Shown here: piece by piece, positions 8,568-16,068 of the stretch | Layout: every line of letters starts with the position of its first letter | Numbering within the stretch: position 1 is the stretch's first letter | Assembly (NCBI GenBank): GCA_021816545.1 | Contig: JAKAXP010000012.1 | Span: 1-20,707, forward strand | Direction of reading: 5' to 3' | Source: Bacteroidota bacterium | Lineage (GTDB): Bacteria > Bacteroidota > Bacteroidia > Bacteroidales > VadinHA17 | DNA length: 20,707 nucleotides | Program-made: the position numbers and the translations under genes | The notes under the pieces: generated by a model | Databases searched by the model: none | What the model was told of the DNA's origin: nothing | Seen by the model: the letters and a program-made list of their open reading frames with translations, nothing else

Positions 8568-9539
8568 ATGCAAAAAAGACTCCGATTACCCTTGATGACA
8601 GGGGCAATTGTAACTCTAATCCTTCTCCCGCTGCAGTTTGCAGGTGACAGGCCAATGCTCCTTTTTGAAAGGCTTTTCTCCGGGGGCGGGTACATTCAGA
8701 TAGCTATAATTGCTGCGTTTGCTTCAGTTTTGGAGTACCACATGCTTGTTCCCGGGCGGTCAGGATGGTGGAGGAGGTTCAGCTGGTCGCTCTTTTCAGC
8801 TGTCTTCTTTTTGCAACTGATCCTTGGCATTGCCGTCGACAAAATCTTTCTCATGACCGGGAACCTTCATCTCCCCGTCCCTGCCCTGATAATCTCCGGT
8901 CCGCTGTACCGTGGTGAACTATCCGTCATGACCCTGATTTTTCTTTCCGCCGTGCTCCTTTCCGGACCCGCATGGTGCAGCCAGTACTGCTATTTCGGGG
9001 CAATTGATTCTGCCTTCGCCGGTAAAAAGGCCCGCTCATCTCCGGTGGAGAACAGGCTGGCCCTGAAGAACAGCTTCCTTGTGCTTGCCATTGCTGCCGC
9101 CCTCCTGCTTCGGATTGCTGGTGCCGGGAAGGAAATTGCCCTTGCTGCCGGAGTTGCCACCGGGGTGGCCGGACTGCTGATAATAGGCTTCATCACCCGC
9201 CGCAGGGGAAAGATGATTCACTGCACTGTCTGGTGCCCTGTAGGAACACTTACGAGCTATTTGAAACATATCAATCCGTTCAGGATGAAGATAGAAAACA
9301 GCTGTACAAGTTGCATGCTCTGCTCCTCCGCATGCAGATATGACGCCCTCACACCATCTGACATTTCCAGCCTCAGACCTGGACTTACCTGCACACTTTG
9401 CGGTGACTGCCTTCCTTCATGCAGGCATTCTTCTATCACATACAGGTTCCCCGGCCTGAGCCCGGAAAGTGCAAGAAAAGCTTATATAACGGTTACCCTC
9501 GTGATTTATTCCCTCGTCCTGGCCATGGCGAGAATCTGA
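8568..9539 (+). CDS. NapH/NosR-like membrane protein with two 4Fe-4S clusters
   Basis: The protein has 323 residues and about six or seven membrane segments (around 9-25, 42-62, 72-92, 116-134, 169-185, 189-210 and 305-322). Two cytoplasmic-type ferredoxin motifs of form CX2CX2CX3C are at C246/C249/C252/C256 and C275/C278/C281/C285. Two further CX3C pairs, C137/C141 and C219/C223, match the CX3CP motifs of NapH, NosR and CcoG relatives, but the first reads CSQYCY with Tyr in place of Pro. Family members oxidise quinol or pass electrons through the membrane to periplasmic partners. The nitrite reductase genes nrfHA lie 0.7 kb downstream on the same strand, so feeding that pathway is a reasonable but unproven role. 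It is divergent from the glycan regulator across 88 bases. Confidence 0.85.
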   Translation: MQKRLRLPLMTGAIVTLILLPLQFAGDRPMLLFERLFSGGGYIQIAIIAAFASVLEYHMLVPGRSGWWRRFSWSLFSAVFFLQLILGIAVDKIFLMTGNLHLPVPALIISGPLYRGELSVMTLIFLSAVLLSGPAWCSQYCYFGAIDSAFAGKKARSSPVENRLALKNSFLVLAIAAALLLRIAGAGKEIALAAGVATGVAGLLIIGFITRRRGKMIHCTVWCPVGTLTSYLKHINPFRMKIENSCTSCMLCSSACRYDALTPSDISSLRPGLTCTLCGDCLPSCRHSSITYRFPGLSPESARKAYITVTLVIYSLVLAMARI

Positions 9540-9556
9540 ATTATCACTGCTTAATT

Positions 9557-9589
9557 CTTGCAGGTAATTTTTATTTTTAGGTATATTTG
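9557..9589 (+). promoter_or_regulatory. Promoter of the arginine decarboxylase gene
   Basis: CTTG at 9557-9560 and TATATTTG at 9582-9589, 21 bases apart, fit the Bacteroidota consensus TTTG-N19-21-TAnnTTTG. The predicted start of transcription, near 9596, leaves a leader of about 43 bases. This is the best promoter match in the window. Confidence 0.65.
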
Positions 9590-9638
9590 CCTCTTCCGGT
9601 CTTATGACCGTTATAAACCTAAATTATCAGTATGCAAA

Positions 9639-10160
9639 ATGGTTAAAGTAACCCACAACAGAATCCCAAACGAGTTCTTTGTAACACAGGGCTCCGGATG
9701 CAGCGAATATGCAATCCATCCCGGTTCATATCACATGGCACTTCATGATGCAGGCATTGCAGAATACAACATCATGAACTACTCATCGGTCCTGCCGGCA
9801 ACATCAAGGCTAGTAACCCTTGATGAGGTTGATATGCCCCCGTATGGTTCGGAACTGTGCACTATTATGGCAGTGGCCAACGGCTACTACGGCGAACATG
9901 TCTCCGCCGGAGTGATCTTCGCCTGGATGTACAAGGATGACACCTGCGAGGAAAAAATCGGAGGCCTCGTGTGCGAACTTGCCGGGTACTTTGACATGGA
10001 GGCTCTCGAAGAGAGGCTCTATACCGTTCTCCATGACCTGCATGACAGGACATTCTCCAAGTATTACCTCGGAGAACCCACTGTCTACAGGGAGTCTCTG
10101 ACTATTGACAAGAGGTACGGAACTGCACTGGTGGCACTCTGCTTCGTCAATTTCATTTAG
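9639..10160 (+). CDS. Pyruvoyl-dependent arginine decarboxylase proenzyme
   Basis: The protein has 173 residues from the ATG at 9639, close to the size of the archaeal PvlArgDC. An in-frame start at 9558 would place the promoter inside the gene. The self-processing site is visible at NYSSVLPAT: cleavage between S49 and S50 would turn S50 into the pyruvoyl cofactor and leave a beta chain of 49 and an alpha chain of 124 residues. Other family blocks are VTQGSGCSEYAIHPGSYH near the N-terminus and GYYGEHVSAGVIFAW in the middle. The enzyme converts arginine to agmatine and CO2, for polyamine synthesis or as a proton-consuming reaction; it is expected in the cytosol. It has its own promoter and lies 62 bases before nrfH, so read-through into nrfHA is possible. 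Confidence 0.93.
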   Translation: MVKVTHNRIPNEFFVTQGSGCSEYAIHPGSYHMALHDAGIAEYNIMNYSSVLPATSRLVTLDEVDMPPYGSELCTIMAVANGYYGEHVSAGVIFAWMYKDDTCEEKIGGLVCELAGYFDMEALEERLYTVLHDLHDRTFSKYYLGEPTVYRESLTIDKRYGTALVALCFVNFI

Positions 10161-10222
10161 ACCTTCCGGATTACCGGGGAGGAGGTTGCGATTAACACTT
10201 GACCGGATAAAAGGCAACTGCC

Positions 10223-10777
10223 ATGAGCAGACCAAACAGACTGATCAGCTTCTTCACGCCTCCGCCACAGTGGCGATTACCTGTAATAGTACTCCTGGGA
10301 GCATTCACCGGGCTGGCGTTTTATATGCTGAAAATTTCGAATGCCACCTCTTATCTGTCCGATGACCCGAGGGTGTGCATCAACTGTCATATAATGACGC
10401 CGCAGTTTGCCACCTGGTCCCACAGTGCGCACAAGAGCATCACCGATTGCAATGCGTGCCATGTGCCCCATGACAGCTTCATCAGGAAATATTATTTCAA
10501 AGCCAATGACGGCCTCAGGCACGCCACGATCTTTACACTTCGAAACGAACCCCAGGCTATTTATATAAGGGAACCCGGCAGACGCGTGGTACAGGAGAAC
10601 TGCCTCCGGTGCCATGAATCACTCTTCAGTGACGGCCCCGGAAGACCTGAAGAAGCAATGGCTGCACACCGTGACCGTCATTGCCTTGACTGCCACCGCT
10701 ATACCCCGCATGACAGGGTCAACAGCATCTCCTCAACCCAGTTTGCAATCACCCCTACCCTTAAAGATAACCTATAA
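10223..10777 (+). CDS. nrfH: Cytochrome c nitrite reductase small subunit NrfH
   Basis: The protein has 184 residues. One N-terminal membrane helix (about 19-37) anchors a periplasmic domain with four CXXCH haem sites: 52-56 (CINCH), 76-80 (CNACH), 127-131 (CLRCH) and 154-158 (CLDCH). The first is CINCHIM, the CXXCHXM form in which the Met can serve as haem ligand in NrfH. As a NapC/NirT-family quinol dehydrogenase it takes electrons from menaquinol and passes them to NrfA. The purine-rich AAAAGG about ten bases before the ATG may be a weak ribosome-binding site. nrfA follows after 21 bases, the standard nrfHA arrangement. Confidence 0.96.
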   Translation: MSRPNRLISFFTPPPQWRLPVIVLLGAFTGLAFYMLKISNATSYLSDDPRVCINCHIMTPQFATWSHSAHKSITDCNACHVPHDSFIRKYYFKANDGLRHATIFTLRNEPQAIYIREPGRRVVQENCLRCHESLFSDGPGRPEEAMAAHRDRHCLDCHRYTPHDRVNSISSTQFAITPTLKDNL

Positions 10778-10798
10778 TACAACCTAATACCTGAACCT

Positions 10799-12262
10799 AT
10801 GTCAATCAAGGAATTCATATCCAAAAAACCATGGGCAGGCTGGCTTCTCTTTCTCGCCACCGCAGTTGTTGTTTTCCTCCTGGGCATGCTTGCTTCCTCA
10901 ATAGTAGAAAGACGCTCGGAAGCAAAATATGCGTACCGTCCGCCAACTGACCTGCAGCCGTTTGAGTCAGACAACAGCGTATGGGGGAAATTCTACCCCA
11001 GGGAATACAAGTCCTGGCTGATGACTTCTGACACATCATTCAGGAGCAAACACGACGGAAGCAAGCCGCTGGATATGCTTGCCACCGATCCTGAACTGGT
11101 TGTCCTCTGGGCAGGATATGCATTCTCAAAGGATTACTACCAGGCTCGCGGGCATTACTGGGCAGTGGAGGATATAAGGAACACACTCCGCACAGGTGCA
11201 CCGATGACCCCTGATGCCGGTCCGCAACCCGGTACATGCTGGGCCTGTAAAAGCCCTGACGTGCCAAGAATGATCGAGAAAATGGGGGCGGAAAACTTCT
11301 ACAAGGCAAAATGGGCTTCACTGGGACCCGAGATAACAAACCCCATCGGGTGTGCCGACTGCCACAACCCTGAGAACATGACGCTGACCATCACCCGCCC
11401 CGCCCTGAGGGAAGCATTTGAACGGCAGGGAAAGAATATTGAGGATGCAGGGCACCAGGAGATGCGCAGCCTCGTGTGCGCACAGTGCCACGTTGAATAT
11501 TATTTCAGGGGCGAGGGCAAGTACCTCACCTTCCCCTGGGATAAGGGCATGTCTGTTGACAGCATAGAGAAATACTATGACAGCTACCAGTTCTCTGACT
11601 GGACCCATGCTATCAGCAAGGCACCAATGCTCAAGGCTCAGCACCCCGATTACGAACTGTTCAGAACAGGCATTCACGGGCAGCGCGGAGTTGCCTGCGC
11701 TGACTGCCATATGCCATTCATTGCAGAGGGTGGTGTGAAATATACGAGTCACCATGTTCAGAGTCCGCTGAATATGATCTCCTCAACCTGCGCTGTTTGC
11801 CATCGCCAGAGCGAAGAGGAACTGCTGAACAATGTTTATGACCGTCAGGACAAGATTGCGGCACTGCGCAACCACCTCGAGGAAATTTTGGTATCTGCCC
11901 ATTATGAGGCCAAAGCCGCATGGGATGCCGGTTTTACCGAAGAGGCAATGAAACCGGCTCTCTCACTTATAAGACAATCACAGTGGAGATGGGACTTCTG
12001 CGCCGCAAGTCACGGCGGCTCATTCCACGCTCCAATTGAGATGGCATCAATACTTGGCAACGGCATCTTGAAGGGACTTGAAGCCCGGATTGAACTGGCA
12101 AAACTACTGGCCTCCAAAGGGGTTGACAGGGTCATGATTCCTGATATTTCCTCAAAATCGGGTGCCCAGAAGGCTATCGGACTTGACATGGAGGCCCTCA
12201 TTAAGGAAAAGGAAGCCTTTAAGAAAGAGATCCTCCCTGCATGGAACAAGGGGACTGTCTGA
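10799..12262 (+). CDS. nrfA: Cytochrome c nitrite reductase catalytic subunit NrfA
   Basis: The protein has 487 residues, normal for NrfA. It has a hydrophobic N-terminal export/anchor segment (about 12-34). The catalytic haem site is the diagnostic CXXCK (CWACK, 147-151), and there are four CXXCH sites at 185-189, 227-231, 300-304 and 331-335. Active-site residues can be placed: R157 after CWACK, Y234 in CHVEYYF, and H282 in KAQHPD; E233, Y234, K279 and Q281 fit the calcium site of calcium-containing NrfA. It reduces nitrite to ammonium with six electrons in the periplasm (DNRA). It is translated from the same transcript as nrfH. No cytochrome c maturation genes follow, unlike in Bacteroides nrf clusters as I recall them. 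Confidence 0.97.
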   Translation: MSIKEFISKKPWAGWLLFLATAVVVFLLGMLASSIVERRSEAKYAYRPPTDLQPFESDNSVWGKFYPREYKSWLMTSDTSFRSKHDGSKPLDMLATDPELVVLWAGYAFSKDYYQARGHYWAVEDIRNTLRTGAPMTPDAGPQPGTCWACKSPDVPRMIEKMGAENFYKAKWASLGPEITNPIGCADCHNPENMTLTITRPALREAFERQGKNIEDAGHQEMRSLVCAQCHVEYYFRGEGKYLTFPWDKGMSVDSIEKYYDSYQFSDWTHAISKAPMLKAQHPDYELFRTGIHGQRGVACADCHMPFIAEGGVKYTSHHVQSPLNMISSTCAVCHRQSEEELLNNVYDRQDKIAALRNHLEEILVSAHYEAKAAWDAGFTEEAMKPALSLIRQSQWRWDFCAASHGGSFHAPIEMASILGNGILKGLEARIELAKLLASKGVDRVMIPDISSKSGAQKAIGLDMEALIKEKEAFKKEILPAWNKGTV

Positions 12263-12298
12263 CAAGGGCTTCCTTCGGAACATACTTAATCAATTGCT

Positions 12299-14197
12299 AT
12301 GAATAAAGCTCATACCACATGCCGTTTGGCCTTTGTGATTGTCCTGCTGTTAACCGCTTATACCGTTGCAGCCCAGAGCGCGGAGAATGTTAAATCAGTA
12401 AAGGCAGGCCGGTCCGGAGAAGCAGGCGGGCCAGAAGTAAAATCAGGTTCACAGGGGCATACATTCACCCTCGGGAAAGATGATTTCCTGCTTGACGGCA
12501 AACCGTTCCAGATCATCAGCGGAGAAATTCACCCTGGCAGGGTACCGGCAGAATACTGGCGTCACCGCATTAAGATGGCCAAAGCCATGGGATGCAATAC
12601 GATCTCCGCCTACCTGTTCTGGAATTATCATGAGCCGGATGAAGGACTGTATGACTTCCGCACCGGCAGCCGTGATATCTCAAGGTTTATAGAAATTGCT
12701 GCCGAAGAAGGGATGTGGGTTATGATAAGGCCCGGGCCATACGTATGCGCCGAATGGGAGTTCGGAGGGATACCACCGTACCTCCTCCGGGAACAGGGAA
12801 TTAAGGTGCGCTGTATGGACCCCGCGTACATGAAGGCGGCAGAAAGATACTTATCGCGACTGGCTGACGTCCTCCGGCCCCACCTTATCACAAACAGCGG
12901 CCCGGTAATCATGATCCAGATTGAAAATGAATACGGCAGCTACGGCAATGACCGCAATTACCTCTTCGCCCTTAAGGCGATATGGGAGAGAAGCGGCATC
13001 GACGTGCCATTCTTCACCGGGGACGGGCCCACGACATATATGCTTGAGGCTGGCACTCTCCCAGGATGCGCGGTAGGACTTGATTCAGGCAGCTCCGAAG
13101 CTGATTTTGAGCTGGCCCGGAAAATGAATCCCGGAGTACCGGTTTTTTCGAGTGAGACTTATCCCGGCTGGCTCACACACTGGGGTGAAGACTGGGCAAG
13201 ACCTGACACTGCGGATCTGCTTCGCGAAGTAAAATTCCTGATGGATAACCGAAAGTCGTTCAACTTTTATGTGATCCACGGGGGAACCAATTTCGGATAT
13301 ACCGCGGGAGCCAACTCAGGAGGGAAAGGGTATGAGCCTGATATTACAAGTTATGACTATGATGCACCCATAAACGAACAGGGAAGGGCCACACCCAAAT
13401 ACATGGCGCTGAGGAAGCTTATCGGTTCCTACCTGCCGAAGAATGCAAAACTGCCGCCGATTCCGGAGCCGGTTCCGGCAATGAGCTTTCCTGAGACAGA
13501 TCTCCTTCCCTATACTTCAGTGTGGGACAATATGCCGGAACCCGTGCTTACAGTACAGCCCGGATCTTTCGAAGCCTTCGGCCAGGATTACGGTTTTATG
13601 CTCTACAGTACAGGGCTGACAGGGCATAAGAGCGGTAAGCTGACTGTAATTGACATTCACGACTATGCTACAGTATTCCTTGACGGAAAATACATCGGCA
13701 CGCTTGACAGGAGACTGGGAATCAACTCTGTTGACCTACCCGCTTCAGGTTCCGAACATCCTCTTCTTGAAATCTTTACAGAAGCAATGGGAAGGATCAA
13801 TTTTGCACATGCAATGATTGACCGCAAGGGGATAACCGACAGGGTTATACTTAACGGAATGACCCTTATGAACTGGGAGGTCCGGGGGTTCCCAATGGGC
13901 GACGGTTATGCAGAATCACTGAAAGCCACCGGGGGAGAAATGAAGAAACCCGGGATATTTTTCAGGGGCACTCTGACCCTCGGGGAAACAGCCGATACAT
14001 TCATCGATATGACAAACTTTGTCAAGGGTATTGTCTGGGTCAACGGGCATAACCTTGGACGTTACTGGGAGACAGGTCCGCAGACGAGACTATATTGCCC
14101 GGCCTCCTGGCTGAAAAAGGGTGAAAACGAAATTATTGTATTTGATCTTCACAAGACCGGACCCGGGTCAGTCAGAGGGTTCACAACCATGAACTGA
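12299..14197 (+). CDS. Secreted GH35 beta-galactosidase
   Basis: The protein has 632 residues with a signal peptide (about 1-26, LLLTAYTVAAQ). A low-complexity linker (27-53) precedes the GH35 TIM barrel (about 57-375). Family blocks include FQIISGEIHPGRVPAEYW, NTISAYLFWNYHEP and IRPGPYVCAEWEFGGIP. The acid/base is E211 in QIENEYGSYG and the nucleophile is E286 in FSSETYPGWLTHWGE. Beta-rich jelly-roll domains follow (about 400-630), ending in GIVWVNGHNLGRYWETGPQ. It removes terminal beta-linked galactose, probably in the periplasm or at the surface. It starts 36 bases after nrfA, with no visible terminator between, though the pathways are unrelated. No carbohydrate transporter lies next to it on this strand; the susCD operon is about 7 kb away in the opposite orientation. 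Confidence 0.95.
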   Translation: MNKAHTTCRLAFVIVLLLTAYTVAAQSAENVKSVKAGRSGEAGGPEVKSGSQGHTFTLGKDDFLLDGKPFQIISGEIHPGRVPAEYWRHRIKMAKAMGCNTISAYLFWNYHEPDEGLYDFRTGSRDISRFIEIAAEEGMWVMIRPGPYVCAEWEFGGIPPYLLREQGIKVRCMDPAYMKAAERYLSRLADVLRPHLITNSGPVIMIQIENEYGSYGNDRNYLFALKAIWERSGIDVPFFTGDGPTTYMLEAGTLPGCAVGLDSGSSEADFELARKMNPGVPVFSSETYPGWLTHWGEDWARPDTADLLREVKFLMDNRKSFNFYVIHGGTNFGYTAGANSGGKGYEPDITSYDYDAPINEQGRATPKYMALRKLIGSYLPKNAKLPPIPEPVPAMSFPETDLLPYTSVWDNMPEPVLTVQPGSFEAFGQDYGFMLYSTGLTGHKSGKLTVIDIHDYATVFLDGKYIGTLDRRLGINSVDLPASGSEHPLLEIFTEAMGRINFAHAMIDRKGITDRVILNGMTLMNWEVRGFPMGDGYAESLKATGGEMKKPGIFFRGTLTLGETADTFIDMTNFVKGIVWVNGHNLGRYWETGPQTRLYCPASWLKKGENEIIVFDLHKTGPGSVRGFTTMN

Positions 14198-14204
14198 CAC
14201 CTTG

Positions 14205-15251
14205 TCAATGCAGGCCGGTGATAGCCGAAAGCAGGAGGTACATCCCGGCTGCAATAGCCATTGATACGGGGATTGTAAGTATCCAGGCGTAAAGGAGGTT
14301 TACAGTCACTCCCCACCTGACAGCGGTCATTCTTTTTGTAAGGCCGACCCCCATGATTGCTCCGGTTATTGTATGGGTTGTGCTGACGGGTATCCCGAAA
14401 GCCTCCGTACCAAAGAGAAGAAGTGCTCCGGCTGATTCGGCAGCAACACCTTCAAAGGGAGTTATCTTGGTAATTTTTGTACCCATTGTCTTGACTATCC
14501 TCCAGCCGCCCATAAGAGTGCCGATAGCAATGGCAGAATAGCAGCCAAGCACAATCCAGTGCGGGATTGCGTGCATTTTACCGTTAACCATTTCAATCTT
14601 AGCCCAGTGAGGAATTGCAGATGGGTCAACTCCGTTAAAATAGACCATAAGTGCAGCCGCAATAATTCCCATCACCTTCTGCGCATCATTGCCGCCGTGG
14701 CCGAGGCTGAGGAGGGCAGACGAAAAGAGCTGCCCGACCTTCAGTTTCTTTTCAAGCCTGAACGGATTCGCCCTCCGGAAAAGCCAGAGAAGTGAAATTG
14801 AAATCAGGTATGCAAAGATCATCCCTATCAGGGGTGCCAGGAAGATAAAGGATCCAATCTTCAGAATAACTCCGGAATGTACCACATCCCACCCGGCACA
14901 GGCAATTGCTGCGCCTGAAAATCCTCCGACAAGAGTATGCGAAGAGCTGGAAGGAATGCCCAGGTACCATGTCAGGAGGTTCCATAATATGGCTGCAATG
15001 ATGCCCGACAGTATGACCATAAGCGTAATAGCCGAAGTATCGACAGTCTTCGCAATTGTATCTGCAACATGAAGTTCAAAAACAAGGTAGGCAAGCCAGT
15101 TGAATGAGGCTGCCCAGACCACTGCCTGGAACGGGGTGAGCACCTTGGTTGAAACTATTGTAGCTATCGAGTTCGCCGCATCATGAAAGCCGTTGATCAT
15201 GTCAAAGGCAAAGGCGAGGACTATTATGATGATCAGGAGGGAGAAATCCAC
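14205..15251 (-). CDS. pit: PiT-family inorganic phosphate transporter
   Basis: The protein has 348 residues and about ten membrane segments. It has PHO4-family signatures in both halves: GFHDAANSIATIVSTK (21-36), SSSSHTLVGG (101-110), GHGGNDAQK (184-192) and IPVSTTHTITGAIMG near residue 295. It is a low-affinity, ion-coupled phosphate importer of the inner membrane. The DUF47 gene ends 10 bases upstream, the usual pit-accessory pairing, so the two form an operon. The stop lies 7 bases from the stop of the convergent GH35 gene, leaving no room for a terminator between them. Confidence 0.95.
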   Translation of the reverse strand: MDFSLLIIIIVLAFAFDMINGFHDAANSIATIVSTKVLTPFQAVVWAASFNWLAYLVFELHVADTIAKTVDTSAITLMVILSGIIAAILWNLLTWYLGIPSSSSHTLVGGFSGAAIACAGWDVVHSGVILKIGSFIFLAPLIGMIFAYLISISLLWLFRRANPFRLEKKLKVGQLFSSALLSLGHGGNDAQKVMGIIAAALMVYFNGVDPSAIPHWAKIEMVNGKMHAIPHWIVLGCYSAIAIGTLMGGWRIVKTMGTKITKITPFEGVAAESAGALLLFGTEAFGIPVSTTHTITGAIMGVGLTKRMTAVRWGVTVNLLYAWILTIPVSMAIAAGMYLLLSAITGLH

Positions 15252-15261
15252 GGCAGTTCAG

Positions 15262-15909
15262 TTATGCGATTTTGATAATAACGGAAGAAAGTATATCAGC
15301 CACGTCATCACAGCGGTCCACAGCCTTTTCAAGTGCTGCGAGGATATCCTTCTTCTTTATAAGTTCAATCGCATCCTTTTCTTCCTGGAATAACTTCGCC
15401 AGGTAGCGGTGGTTAATGTCATCGGCATGCTCCTCAAGCTCCCCGATCCTGTGGCAGTTGTCCTTGTATTTGGCAAGGTTCAGAACATCGCGCAGGCCGT
15501 TGAAGGCAGTGTTGATCTCGATTGATGCCTTCCTTATCACATCAGCCATCTCCCGGAATTCCGAGGGTATTTCTGCCAGCTTGTAAAGATGTGTCTGCTT
15601 TGATGCTCCGTGGATCAGGTCCAGGACTGAGTCAGTGGCATGGATCAGGTCAAATATATCCTCCCGGTCAAAAGGGGTAATAAACGTGCCGTTCAAAGCC
15701 TTATAGAGATTTCTTGCAATCTGGTCACCGACAAGTTCGGTTTCCTTAATTTTGTTGCTGAGAGCTTCCCTCTTCTCCGGCGAAGGTTCATTCATGAAGT
15801 CAACAAGCATTTCCGCGCCAATGATAAGGTTTGCCGAGGCGTCCTTGAAAAGCGGGTAAAACTTCCCCTCCTTCGGGGCCAGGTACGAAAAAATCTTGTC
15901 GAGTTTCAT
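15262..15909 (-). CDS. DUF47/PhoU-like protein, accessory to the phosphate transporter
   Basis: The protein has 215 residues, is almost entirely alpha-helical and charged, and has no signal peptide or membrane segment. It matches the DUF47 (TIGR00153, PhoU-like) family in length and pattern: MKLDKIFSYLAPKEGKFYPL at the start, FDREDIFDLIHATDSVLDLI in the middle, and AVDRCDDVADILSSVIIKIA at the end, with the acidic metal-binding-type motifs of PhoU folds. It is cytoplasmic and in related organisms is coupled to Pit activity or phosphate control. It is the first gene of the operon with pit, preceded by a good -7 box. Confidence 0.92.
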   Translation of the reverse strand: MKLDKIFSYLAPKEGKFYPLFKDASANLIIGAEMLVDFMNEPSPEKREALSNKIKETELVGDQIARNLYKALNGTFITPFDREDIFDLIHATDSVLDLIHGASKQTHLYKLAEIPSEFREMADVIRKASIEINTAFNGLRDVLNLAKYKDNCHRIGELEEHADDINHRYLAKLFQEEKDAIELIKKKDILAALEKAVDRCDDVADILSSVIIKIA

Positions 15910-15938
15910 GAGCTGAATTGAGATTTGTTAGCAAACGC

Positions 15939-15969
15939 CAAAAATAAGTCAATGACTTCACTAAATAAA
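15939..15969 (-). promoter_or_regulatory. Promoter of the DUF47-pit operon
   Basis: On the minus strand TATTTTTG (15946-15939) matches TAnnTTTG, and TTTA (15969-15966) lies 19 bases upstream in place of TTTG. Transcription would begin near 15932, about 23 bases before the ATG. Confidence 0.5.
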
Positions 15970-16068
15970 GAAGATTTGACAGATTGTTCATTAATTGTTA
16001 AAGATTAATCACCGGGGCAATTTGGCAACTTTCGCTATATTAGCAAATCATAAATCATAACATCCGAG

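Noticed and set aside
8480..8695. Extension of the regulator gene to an upstream ATG at 8695, overlapping the Fe-S protein gene.
   Set aside because: The extra 72 residues are polar and would hide the clear signal peptide starting at 8479, and they would overlap the divergent gene at 8568.
10177..10222. A GGAGGAGG tract followed by TTG at 10186, looking like a strong ribosome-binding site and start.
   Set aside because: The TTG is out of frame with nrfH and leads into a short frame without family features; the nrfH start at 10223 fits its membrane anchor. The tract is probably chance or leader sequence.
9810..10235. A 141-codon minus-strand open frame opposite the arginine decarboxylase.
   Set aside because: It is antisense to a well-supported gene and shows no recognisable motif.
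11318..11755. A 145-codon minus-strand open frame opposite nrfA.
   Set aside because: It lies wholly antisense to the haem-binding core of nrfA and shows no family features.
16021..16043. TTTG and TATATTAG upstream of the beta-CASP gene as a promoter.
   Set aside because: The spacing is only 11 bases and the -7 box has a mismatch at the conserved TTTG; not strong enough to annotate.
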